Shown: positions 40,904 through 49,331 of the stretch, piece after piece
Layout of the letters: every line of letters begins with the position of its first letter
Position numbering within the stretch: position 1 is the first letter of the stretch
Assembly (NCBI RefSeq): GCF_028682475.1
Contig: NZ_JANHLE010000022.1
Span: 33,825-97,824, forward strand
From: Pseudomonas putida
Lineage (GTDB): Bacteria; Pseudomonadota; Gammaproteobacteria; Pseudomonadales; Pseudomonadaceae
Direction: 5' to 3'
Length of the DNA stretch: 64,000 nt
Program-made: the position numbers and the translations under genes
The notes under the pieces: generated by a model
Database searches by the model: none
What the model was told of the DNA's origin: nothing
The model's input: the letters and a program-made list of their open reading frames with translations, nothing else

Positions 40904-42046
40904 ATGGCTGTTGCCTCCGGTGCCTATAAGAAAGCCCTCGAGGGCGACCAGCAACCTAAACAGGTGCTGGTCAAAATCGACCGGGTCACGAAAAAGTTCG
41001 ACGAAACCATCGCCGTAGACGATGTGTCCCTGGAAATCAAGAAGGGTGAGATCTTCGCCCTGCTCGGTGGCTCCGGTTCGGGCAAGTCCACCTTGCTGCG
41101 CATGCTGGCCGGCTTCGAACGGCCGACCGAGGGGCGCATCTTCCTCGATGGCGTCGACATCACTGACATGCCGCCCTACGAGCGGCCGATCAACATGATG
41201 TTCCAGTCCTATGCGCTGTTCCCGCACATGACCGTGGCGCAGAACATCGCTTTCGGCCTGCAGCAGGACCGCATGCCCAAGGCCGAGATCGACGCGCGTG
41301 TCGGCGAGATGCTCAAGCTGGTGCACATGACCCAGTACGCCAAGCGCAAGCCGCACCAGCTTTCCGGTGGTCAGCGTCAACGTGTAGCCCTGGCGCGCTC
41401 CCTGGCCAAGCGCCCGAAACTGCTGCTGCTCGACGAGCCGATGGGCGCACTGGACAAGAAGCTGCGTTCGCAGATGCAGCTTGAGCTGGTCGAGATCATC
41501 GAGCGGGTCGGCGTGACCTGCGTCATGGTGACCCACGACCAGGAAGAGGCCATGACCATGGCCCAGCGCATCGCCATCATGCACCTTGGCTGGATCGCCC
41601 AGATCGGCAGCCCGATCGACATCTACGAGACCCCGACCAGCCGCCTGGTCTGCGAGTTCATCGGCAACGTCAACCTGTTCGAGGGTGAAGTGGTCGAAGA
41701 TGCCGAGGGTCACGCGGTGATTGCCAGCCAGGAGCTGGAGCGCAAGATCTACGTCGGTCACGGTGTGACCACCTCGGTGGAAGACAAGCGCATCACCTAC
41801 GCACTGCGTCCGGAAAAACTGCTGGTCACCACCCAGCAGCCGACCTGCGAGCACAACTGGTCGCGCGGCAAGGTTCACGACATCGCCTACCTGGGTGGCC
41901 ACTCGGTGTTCTACGTCGAACTGCCTGGCGGCAAGATCGTCCAGTCGTTCGTTGCCAACGCCGAACGTCAGGGCACCCGGCCGACCTGGGACGACCAGGT
42001 TTACGTCTGGTGGGAAGATGACAGCGGCGTGGTACTGCGGTCATGA
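40904..42046 (+). CDS. spuF: Polyamine ABC transporter ATP-binding protein SpuF
   Basis: 380 residues from the ATG at 40904; GGGAGT upstream. Motor domain: Walker A LLGGSGSGKSTLLRM, Q-loop FQSYALFPHMTVAQN, signature LSGGQRQRVALARSL and Walker B LLLLDEPMGALD. Residues about 280-380 form the TOBE regulatory domain of PotA/PotG-type ATPases. It energises import by the SpuGH channel. Its end overlaps spuG by 4 bases (ATGA). Confidence 0.95.
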   Translation: MAVASGAYKKALEGDQQPKQVLVKIDRVTKKFDETIAVDDVSLEIKKGEIFALLGGSGSGKSTLLRMLAGFERPTEGRIFLDGVDITDMPPYERPINMMFQSYALFPHMTVAQNIAFGLQQDRMPKAEIDARVGEMLKLVHMTQYAKRKPHQLSGGQRQRVALARSLAKRPKLLLLDEPMGALDKKLRSQMQLELVEIIERVGVTCVMVTHDQEEAMTMAQRIAIMHLGWIAQIGSPIDIYETPTSRLVCEFIGNVNLFEGEVVEDAEGHAVIASQELERKIYVGHGVTTSVEDKRITYALRPEKLLVTTQQPTCEHNWSRGKVHDIAYLGGHSVFYVELPGGKIVQSFVANAERQGTRPTWDDQVYVWWEDDSGVVLRS

Positions 42047-42963
42047 ACCTGCGCAAGCTCAAGCGAGCCTTCAACCGGATAAAGCCTGAAGGGCGCCACA
42101 TGGTGATCGGCGTGCCGTTCATCTGGCTGTTCCTGTTCTTCATGCTGCCGTTCTTCATCGTCCTGAAGATCAGCTTTGCTGAAGCGGACGTGGCGATCCC
42201 GCCGTACACCGAAATCTACAGCTACGTCGAAGACAAGGTGCAGCTGGTGCTGAACATGGCCAACTATGGCCTGTTGACCGAGGATGAACTGTACATCTCG
42301 GCGTACCTGGGCTCGTTGAAGATGGCCTTCTTCAGCACCCTGTTGTGCCTGTTGATCGGCTATCCGATGGCCTATGCCATCGCCAACGCCCGCAAGGAGA
42401 CGCAGACGGTCCTGTTGCTGCTGATCATGATGCCGACCTGGACCGCGATCCTGATCCGCGTTTATGCCTGGATGGGCATTCTCAGCAACAACGGCCTGCT
42501 CAACAGCTTCCTGATGTGGCTGGGCCTGATCGACCAGCCGCTGCAGATCCTCAACACCAACCTGGCGGTGTACATCGGCGTGGTCTATTCGTACCTGCCG
42601 TTCATGATCCTGCCGCTCTACGCCAACCTGGTCAAACACGACCAGAGCCTGCTTGAGGCCGCATCGGACCTGGGCTCGAGCACCTTCAACAGCTTCTGGA
42701 AGATCACCGTGCCGCTGTCGAAAAACGGCATCATCGCCGGCTGCATGCTGGTGTTCATTCCGGTGGTTGGTGAGTTCGTTATCCCGGAACTGCTCGGCGG
42801 TCCGGAAACCTTGATGATCGGTAAAGTGCTCTGGCAAGAGTTCTTCAACAACCGTGACTGGCCGGTGGCTTCTGCCCTGGCGGTGGTGATGCTGGCGATC
42901 CTGATCGTGCCGATTCTGCTCTTCAACCGTAGTCAGGCCAAAGAGATGGAGGGCAGGGCATGA
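42043..42963 (+). CDS. spuG: Polyamine ABC transporter permease SpuG
   Basis: 306 residues with six predicted helices (the first being VIGVPFIWLFLFFMLPFFIVLKI). The EAA loop, EAASDLGSSTFNSFWKITVPLS, docks on SpuF. PotH-type channel half. It overlaps both spuF and spuH by ATGA, so the three membrane-complex genes are translationally coupled. Confidence 0.94.
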   Translation: MNLRKLKRAFNRIKPEGRHMVIGVPFIWLFLFFMLPFFIVLKISFAEADVAIPPYTEIYSYVEDKVQLVLNMANYGLLTEDELYISAYLGSLKMAFFSTLLCLLIGYPMAYAIANARKETQTVLLLLIMMPTWTAILIRVYAWMGILSNNGLLNSFLMWLGLIDQPLQILNTNLAVYIGVVYSYLPFMILPLYANLVKHDQSLLEAASDLGSSTFNSFWKITVPLSKNGIIAGCMLVFIPVVGEFVIPELLGGPETLMIGKVLWQEFFNNRDWPVASALAVVMLAILIVPILLFNRSQAKEMEGRA

Positions 42964-43850
42964 AGCGTTTCAGTTTCTCCAAGCTGATGTTGATTCTGGG
43001 CTTGTTGTTCATCTACCTGCCCATGCTGATCCTGGTGATCTACTCGTTCAACGCCTCGAAGCTGGTGACGGTCTGGGGCGGCTGGTCGATCAAGTGGTAC
43101 GTCGGCTTGCTCGACAACAGCCAGTTGATGGGCTCGGTGATGCGCTCGCTGGAGATCGCCTGCTACACCGCGATTGCCGCGGTAGCGCTGGGCACCCTGG
43201 CGGCCTTCGTGCTGACCCGGGTCACGCGCTTCAAGGGCCGTACCCTGTTCGGTGGCCTGGTCACCGCGCCGCTGGTAATGCCCGAGGTGATTACCGGTCT
43301 GTCGCTGTTGCTGCTGTTCGTGGCCATGGCGCAGATGATCGGCTGGCCGCAGGAGCGCGGTATCGTCACCATCTGGATCGCGCATACCACCTTCTGTGCT
43401 GCCTATGTGGCGGTGGTGGTGTCGGCGCGTCTGCGTGAGCTGGACCTGTCGATCGAGGAAGCGGCCATGGACCTGGGTGCCAAGCCGTGGAAGGTGTTCT
43501 TCCTGATCACCATCCCGATGATCGCACCGTCGCTGGCGGCGGGCGGCATGATGTCCTTCGCGCTGTCGCTGGACGACCTGGTACTGGCCAGCTTCGTCTC
43601 CGGCCCGGGTTCGACCACCTTGCCGATGGAAGTGTTCTCGGCGGTGCGTCTGGGCGTGAAGCCGGAGATCAACGCCGTGGCCAGCCTGATCCTGCTGTCG
43701 GTGTCGCTGGTGACCTTCATGGTCTGGTACGTCAGCCGTCGTGGCGAAGAGCGCCGTCGTCGGGCGATCCAGCAGGCCATCGAGGAAAGCGCTGCCGATT
43801 CCTGGAAACAGCCGGAAGTGGGTCGCGCTGCGGCGTCTGTTTCGGCCTGA
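42960..43850 (+). CDS. spuH: Polyamine ABC transporter permease SpuH
   Basis: 296 residues, PotI-type second channel half, with helices starting FSKLMLILGLLFIYLPMLILVI and the EAA loop EAAMDLGAKPWKVFFLITIP. It completes the heterodimeric permease. The last gene of the spu transport operon, followed by a REP pair. Confidence 0.94.
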   Translation: MKRFSFSKLMLILGLLFIYLPMLILVIYSFNASKLVTVWGGWSIKWYVGLLDNSQLMGSVMRSLEIACYTAIAAVALGTLAAFVLTRVTRFKGRTLFGGLVTAPLVMPEVITGLSLLLLFVAMAQMIGWPQERGIVTIWIAHTTFCAAYVAVVVSARLRELDLSIEEAAMDLGAKPWKVFFLITIPMIAPSLAAGGMMSFALSLDDLVLASFVSGPGSTTLPMEVFSAVRLGVKPEINAVASLILLSVSLVTFMVWYVSRRGEERRRRAIQQAIEESAADSWKQPEVGRAAASVSA

Positions 43851-43859
43851 CCTGCAAAA

Positions 43860-43920
43860 CATCGCGGGGCAAGCCCGCTCCCACAAGGTGAATCTGTGGG
43901 AGCGGGCTTGCCCCGCGATG
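43860..43920. repeat. REP pair after spuH
   Basis: Units 43860-43884 and 43896-43920 are perfect inverted copies with the GGGGCAAGCCCGCTCC core and an 11-base spacer, 9 bases after the spuH stop. Confidence 0.9.
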
Positions 43921-44052
43921 GCTTCCAACGCTCACGCTGCCCCGCCGACTGATCAAGCTCAAAGGAATTGCATTAGTTACAGCGGCGGCGCATTCGCTGA
44001 TCTACGCTAACACTCGCATCTCTGTATCGATCTGAACATGCAAGGAGCCTGC

Positions 44053-45144
44053 ATGACGGTGTTGCGTATTGTATGGGTCGTCAGCCTGGGCTCGATGCTC
44101 GTGCTTACCGGCTGTGGCGAAAAAAACACCGCTGAACTCGAGCTTCGCAGGGTAGGTGTACAACAGGTTCAACCCAGTGACTTTGCCGCCTCTGTGACCC
44201 TCACGGGCGATGTCCAGGCACGGGTGCAGGCGGATCAGTCGTTCCGCGTGGGTGGCAAGATCATTTCCCGCAGTGTCGATGTTGGCGATCACGTGAAGGC
44301 CAACCAGGTCCTGGCCCGGCTCGACCCCAAGGACCTGCAGGCTAATGTCGATTCGGCCAAGGCCGAGGTATTTGCCGAGCAGGCACGGGTGACCCAGACC
44401 AGTGCAGCCTTTGTCCGTCAGCAAAAACTGTTGCCCAAGGGCTATACCAGCCAGAGCGAGTACGACTCGGCCCAGGCGGCACTGCGCAGTAGCCAGAGCG
44501 CCTTGAAGGCCGCCCAGGCGCAACTGGCCAACGCCCGTGACCAGCTGAGCTACACCGCACTGGTGGCCGATGCCGCTGGAATCATCACTGATCGCCAGGC
44601 TGAAGTCGGCCAGGTGGTGCAGGCCACCGCACCGATCTTCACCCTGGCCCACGATGGCGAGCGTGATGCGGTGTTCAATGTCTACGAATCCTTGCTGGTC
44701 GCGCCGCCGAGCAGCGATACGATCATCGTCAGCCTGGTGGACAACCCGAAAATCCAGGCCAAGGGGCATGTGCGTGAAATTACCCCGACCGTTTCCGACC
44801 AGAGCGGCACGGTGCAGGTCAAGGTGGCGTTGGACGATGTACCGCCCGGTATGGAGCTGGGTTCGGCGGTCAGCGCCACTGGCCATGCCCAGGGCAAACC
44901 GAGTATCGAACTGCCCTGGTCGGCGTTGACCAAGGCCCTGCACGATCCAGCCGTATGGCTGGTGGGTGAGGGCAACAAGGTCAGCCTGCGACGGGTCAAG
45001 GTCAGTCGCTATCTGACTGGCAAAGTGGTCATCAGCGAAGGACTCAAAGGCGGAGAAACCGTGGTGGTGGCTGGCGGGCAGTTGCTCACCCCAGGCATGC
45101 AGGTGGAAGTCGCACCGCTCAAGGACAGTGGGGTAGCGCAATGA
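44053..45144 (+). CDS. triA: RND periplasmic adaptor lipoprotein 1 (TriA-like)
   Basis: 363 residues from the ATG at 44053, preceded by AAGGAG; an ATG at 44038 lacks one. The signal peptide ends in lipobox LTGC, so it is a lipoprotein. Adaptor layout: lipoyl half (FRVGGKIISRSVDVGDHVKANQVLARLD), coiled-coil hairpin (about 100-170), second lipoyl half (ALVADAAGIITDRQAEVGQVV) and beta-barrel. It is the first of two consecutive adaptors before an RND pump, the arrangement of P. aeruginosa TriABC, where both adaptors are required. Exported substrate not readable from sequence. Confidence 0.85.
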   Translation: MTVLRIVWVVSLGSMLVLTGCGEKNTAELELRRVGVQQVQPSDFAASVTLTGDVQARVQADQSFRVGGKIISRSVDVGDHVKANQVLARLDPKDLQANVDSAKAEVFAEQARVTQTSAAFVRQQKLLPKGYTSQSEYDSAQAALRSSQSALKAAQAQLANARDQLSYTALVADAAGIITDRQAEVGQVVQATAPIFTLAHDGERDAVFNVYESLLVAPPSSDTIIVSLVDNPKIQAKGHVREITPTVSDQSGTVQVKVALDDVPPGMELGSAVSATGHAQGKPSIELPWSALTKALHDPAVWLVGEGNKVSLRRVKVSRYLTGKVVISEGLKGGETVVVAGGQLLTPGMQVEVAPLKDSGVAQ

Positions 45145-46211
45145 AAGCAGTCGCACTGAGCCTGTGCAGCGTGTTGTTCCTGGCCGGTTGTGAAAAGTCT
45201 GCCACAGACGCCGAGCCGATCCGTCCGGTGCTGTCGGTGATCGTTCAGCCGCAGGTACAAGCCAACCTCGGGCGGTTTGCCGGCACTATCCAGGCGCGCT
45301 ACGAGAGCACCCTGGGCTTTCGCGTGGCCGGTCGTATCGCCCGGCGCTGGGTCGATGTCGGCAGCGAGGTGAAGCCGGGCGATACATTGGCCAGCCTGGA
45401 TCCGGCCGATCAGCGCAACCAGTTGCGCGCTGCCGAGGGCGATCTGGCCAAGGTCCAGGCCCAGTGGATCAATGCCCAGGCCGATGCCCGTCGCCAGCAG
45501 CAGTTGTTCGATCGCGGCGTCGGCGCCCAGGCACAACTGGACGCCGCCCAGACCAACCTGAAAACCACCGGTGCCTCCCTGGAGCAGGCCCGGGCCGCCG
45601 TCGCCCAGGCGCGAGATCAGCTGGGCTACAGCGAACTCAAGACCGATCACGCCGCAGTGGTCACCAACTGGCAGGCAGAAGCGGGGCAGACCGTCAGTGC
45701 CGGTCAGCCGGTGGTCACCCTGGCCCGCCCGGATATCAAGGAGGCGGTCATTGACCTGCCGACCTACCTGGCCGAACAGTTGTCTGCCGACCTGAAGTTC
45801 GAGGTGGCTTCGCAGCTCGACCCGAGCATCAACACTACCGCGACCTTGCGCGAACTCGAGCCCCAGGCCGACGCTGCCACGCGAACCCGCCGTGCCCGCC
45901 TGACGCTGGCCACTACTCCCGAGTCCTTTTACCTGGGGACGGCCATCAGCGTCACGCTGACTTCGACGGTGTCGCCGCGCACCGAGTTGCCGGCTTCCGC
46001 GTTGCTTGAAGAGGATGGCCAGCCCCGCGTGTGGGTGGTCGACCCGCAACAGAACACGGTGGCCACCCGCGAGGTGAAACTGCTTGAGCGTACCGCCACC
46101 AGCGTGGTGCTGAGCTCGGGTGTCGAGGCGGGAGAGCGTGTTGTCACCGCAGGTGTTAACACCCTGAAACCGGGCCAGAAGGTCATAGTCGATGAGGAAG
46201 ACCCGCGATGA
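45141..46211 (+). CDS. triB: RND periplasmic adaptor lipoprotein 2 (TriB-like)
   Basis: 356 residues, lipoprotein signal peptide (SLCSVLFLAGC). Same domain order as the preceding adaptor but only distantly similar: FRVAGRIARRWVDVGSEVKPGDTLASLD, a coiled coil (about 95-160) and DHAAVVTNWQAEAGQTVSAGQPVVTLA. It overlaps its neighbours by ATGA on both sides. Two non-identical adaptors probably form a mixed hexamer on the pump. Confidence 0.85.
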   Translation: MKAVALSLCSVLFLAGCEKSATDAEPIRPVLSVIVQPQVQANLGRFAGTIQARYESTLGFRVAGRIARRWVDVGSEVKPGDTLASLDPADQRNQLRAAEGDLAKVQAQWINAQADARRQQQLFDRGVGAQAQLDAAQTNLKTTGASLEQARAAVAQARDQLGYSELKTDHAAVVTNWQAEAGQTVSAGQPVVTLARPDIKEAVIDLPTYLAEQLSADLKFEVASQLDPSINTTATLRELEPQADAATRTRRARLTLATTPESFYLGTAISVTLTSTVSPRTELPASALLEEDGQPRVWVVDPQQNTVATREVKLLERTATSVVLSSGVEAGERVVTAGVNTLKPGQKVIVDEEDPR

Positions 46212-49200
46212 AAGGAAGCTTCAACCTGTCGGAGTGGGCGCTGAAGCACCAATCCTTTGTCTGGTACCTGATGTTCGTCGGCTTGCTGATGGGCGTGTTC
46301 TCCTACATGAACCTGGGGCGTGAGGAAGACCCTTCATTCACCATCAAGACCATGGTCATCCAGACGCGCTGGCCGGGCGCAACCCAGGACGAGATGCTCA
46401 ATCAGGTCACCGACCGCATCGAGAAAAAGCTCGAGGAGCTCGATTCGCTCGACTATGTGAAGAGCTACACCCGGCCGGGTGAGTCGACGGTGTATGTCAA
46501 CCTGCTCGATACCACCCCGTCCAAGGACATTCCCCAGATCTGGTACCAGGTACGCAAGAAGATCCAGGACATTCGTGGGCAGTTTCCCCAGGGCATCCAG
46601 GGGCCGGGGTTCAACGACGAGTTCGGTGACGTCTACGGTTCGATCTATGCCTTTACCGCCGACGGGCTGACCATGCGCCAGCTGCGCGACTACGTCGAGC
46701 AGGTACGTGCCGAGATCCGCGAAGTGCCCGGGCTGGGCAAGGTCGAGATGATCGGTACCCAGGACGAGGTGCTGTACCTCAACTTCTCCACCCGCAAGCT
46801 GGCCTCGTTCGGTATCGATCAGCGCCAGGTGCTGCAGGCCTTGCAAGCGCAGAACGCGGTGACCCCGGCCGGGGTGATCGAAGCCGGACCTGAACGTGTG
46901 TCGGTGCGCACTTCCGGCCAGTTCGCCTCGGAGAAAGACCTGGAAACGGTCAACCTGCGCATCAATGACCGCTTCTTCCGCCTGGCCGATATCGCCGAAA
47001 TCCAGCGCGGCTATGTCGATCCGCCGGCGCCGCAGTTTCGTTACAACGGCATGCCAGCCATTGGCCTGGGCATCGGCATGAAGGCCGGTGGCAACATCCA
47101 GGTGTTTGGCGCCGATCTGCATAAAATGATGGACCGGGTGATCAGCGAGCTGCCGGTGGGTGTCGGCGTGCATACCGTCTCCGACCAGGCGGTGGTGGTG
47201 GAAGAAGCCGTCGGCGGATTCACCAGTGCCTTGTTCGAGGCGGTCATCATCGTGCTGGTGGTGAGCTTCGTCAGCCTGGGCATTCGCGCCGGCCTGGTGG
47301 TGGCCTGCTCGATTCCGCTGGTGCTGGCCATGGTGTTCATTTTCATGGAGTACAGCGGCATCACCATGCAGCGTATCTCCCTGGGCGCGTTGATCATTGC
47401 CCTGGGGCTGTTGGTGGACGATGCGATGATTACCGTGGAGGTGATGGTCACGCGCCTGGAAATGGGCGAGACCAAGGAACAGGCGGCGACCTTCGCTTAC
47501 ACCTCGACGGCCTTCCCGATGCTTACCGGTACCCTGGTGACGGTGGCCGGCTTCATGCCGATCGGTCTCAATGCCAGTTCGGCGGGGGAATATACCTACA
47601 CGCTGTTCGCGGTGATTGCCGCGGCATTGCTGGTGTCCTGGGTGGTGGCGGTGGTGTTCGCGCCGGTACTGGGCGTGCATATCCTCAACGCCAAGGTCAA
47701 ACCGCACGATGAAGAGCCCGGGCGCGTCGGCAAGGCCTTCGAACACAGCTTGCTGTGGTGCATGCGCCATCGCTGGCTGACCATCGTTGGCACCATTTTG
47801 CTGTTCGTGCTGGCGTTGTTCTGCATGCGTTTCGTGCAGAACCAGTTCTTCCCCTCTTCGGACCGTCCGGAGATTCTCGTTGACCTCAACCTGCCGCAGA
47901 ACGCTTCGATCGAAGAGACCCGCAAAGCGGTGGACCGGCTTGAAGCAACGCTCAAGGGCGACCCGGACATCGAGCGCTGGAGCACCTATATCGGCCAGGG
48001 CGCAATTCGTTTCTACCTGCCACTGGATCAGCAACTGCAGAACCCGTACTACGCCCAGCTGGTGATCGTCAGTAAAGGTTTCGAGGAGCGCGAAGGGCTG
48101 ATCAAGCGCTTGAAGCAGCGTTTGCGCGAGGACTTCGTCGGTATTGGCAGTAACGTCCAGTCGCTGGAAATGGGCCCGCCGGTGGGGCTGCCGCTCCAGT
48201 ACCGGGTGATGGGCCCGGACATCGATCAGGTGCGCAAACATGCCATTGCCCTGGCGGCCCTGCTCGACAGTAATGACAACGTCGGCCAGATGATTTACGA
48301 CTGGAACGAACCGGGCAAGGTGTTGCGCGTGGAAATTGCCCAGGACAAGGCGCGCCAGCTTGGCCTGTCGTCCGAGGACGTGGCCAATGTCATGAACAGC
48401 ATTGTCAGCGGCACGCAGATCACCCAGGTCAACGACAGCATTTACCTGATCAACGTCGTCGCCCGCGCTGTGGACAAAGAGCGCAGCTCGCCGCAGACCC
48501 TGCAGAACCTGCAGATCGTCACCCCCAACGGCACCTCGATTCCGTTGCTGGCCTTCGCCACTGTGCGCTACGAGCTGGAGCAGCCGCTGGTCTGGCGTCG
48601 CGACCGCAAGCCGACCATCACCATCAAGGCGGCGGTGCGTGGCGATATCCAGCCGACCGATCTGGTGCGTGAGCTCAAGCCGCAGATCGACGACTTCGCC
48701 AGTAAACTGCCGGTGGGCTACAAGGTTGAAACCGGCGGTACGGTGGAGGCCAGTGGCAAGGCTCAGGGGCCGATCGCCAAGGTCATACCGCTGATGCTGT
48801 TCCTGATGGGCACGTTCCTGATGATCCAGCTGCACAGTGTGCAGAAGCTGTTCCTGGTGGCCAGCGTGGCGCCTTTGGGGTTGATCGGTGTGGTCCTGGC
48901 ACTGGTGCCGACGGGTACGCCCATGGGCTTCGTCGCGATCCTCGGGATTCTCGCGCTGATCGGCATCATCATCCGTAACTCGGTGATCCTGGTGACCCAG
49001 ATACACGAGTACGAAGAGCAGGGGCTATCCCCCTGGGCCGCTGTCATGGAAGCCACCAACCATCGCCGCCGGCCGATTCTGCTGACGGCGGCGGCGGCGA
49101 GCCTGGGCATGATCCCCATCGCCCGTGAGGTGTTCTGGGGGCCAATGGCCTACGCGATGATCGGCGGGATTATCATCGCCACCCTGCTGACCTTGCTGTT

Positions 49201-49276
49201 CCTGCCAGCCTTGTATGTGGCCTGGTACAAGATCAGGGAGCCACAGGGGCATGCCGGCGATAGGCACAACGCATAA
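46208..49276 (+). CDS. triC: RND efflux pump inner-membrane transporter (TriC-like)
   Basis: 1022 residues, AcrB/MexB superfamily. Helix 1 (SFVWYLMFVGLLMGVFSYMNLG) is followed by a large periplasmic porter region, a middle helix block (about 330-560), a second porter region and a C-terminal helix block. The proton-relay aspartates D404 and D405 lie in LGLLVDDAMITVEVM. The porter and funnel segments appear intact. No outer-membrane channel gene follows, as with TriABC, which borrows OpmH/TolC. A strong terminator ends the operon. Confidence 0.92.
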   Translation: MKGSFNLSEWALKHQSFVWYLMFVGLLMGVFSYMNLGREEDPSFTIKTMVIQTRWPGATQDEMLNQVTDRIEKKLEELDSLDYVKSYTRPGESTVYVNLLDTTPSKDIPQIWYQVRKKIQDIRGQFPQGIQGPGFNDEFGDVYGSIYAFTADGLTMRQLRDYVEQVRAEIREVPGLGKVEMIGTQDEVLYLNFSTRKLASFGIDQRQVLQALQAQNAVTPAGVIEAGPERVSVRTSGQFASEKDLETVNLRINDRFFRLADIAEIQRGYVDPPAPQFRYNGMPAIGLGIGMKAGGNIQVFGADLHKMMDRVISELPVGVGVHTVSDQAVVVEEAVGGFTSALFEAVIIVLVVSFVSLGIRAGLVVACSIPLVLAMVFIFMEYSGITMQRISLGALIIALGLLVDDAMITVEVMVTRLEMGETKEQAATFAYTSTAFPMLTGTLVTVAGFMPIGLNASSAGEYTYTLFAVIAAALLVSWVVAVVFAPVLGVHILNAKVKPHDEEPGRVGKAFEHSLLWCMRHRWLTIVGTILLFVLALFCMRFVQNQFFPSSDRPEILVDLNLPQNASIEETRKAVDRLEATLKGDPDIERWSTYIGQGAIRFYLPLDQQLQNPYYAQLVIVSKGFEEREGLIKRLKQRLREDFVGIGSNVQSLEMGPPVGLPLQYRVMGPDIDQVRKHAIALAALLDSNDNVGQMIYDWNEPGKVLRVEIAQDKARQLGLSSEDVANVMNSIVSGTQITQVNDSIYLINVVARAVDKERSSPQTLQNLQIVTPNGTSIPLLAFATVRYELEQPLVWRRDRKPTITIKAAVRGDIQPTDLVRELKPQIDDFASKLPVGYKVETGGTVEASGKAQGPIAKVIPLMLFLMGTFLMIQLHSVQKLFLVASVAPLGLIGVVLALVPTGTPMGFVAILGILALIGIIIRNSVILVTQIHEYEEQGLSPWAAVMEATNHRRRPILLTAAAASLGMIPIAREVFWGPMAYAMIGGIIIATLLTLLFLPALYVAWYKIREPQGHAGDRHNA

Positions 49277-49287
49277 ATCACAGGCAT

Positions 49288-49320
49288 AAAAAACCGGCGC
49301 ACCAGGCGCCGGTTTTTATT
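49288..49320. terminator. Bidirectional terminator between triC and ilvD
   Basis: AAAAAACCGGCGC, a short loop and GCGCCGGTTTTTATTT form a strong stem flanked by A- and T-runs. It can stop transcription from triC and from ilvD on the other strand. Confidence 0.9.
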
Positions 49321-49331
49321 TGCCGCGTGAC

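Noticed and set aside
46334..49006. 890-codon open frame antisense to the RND pump gene
   Set aside because: It is a shadow of triC created by strong third-position GC bias; the product has low-complexity His/Gln/Arg-rich sequence and no domain.
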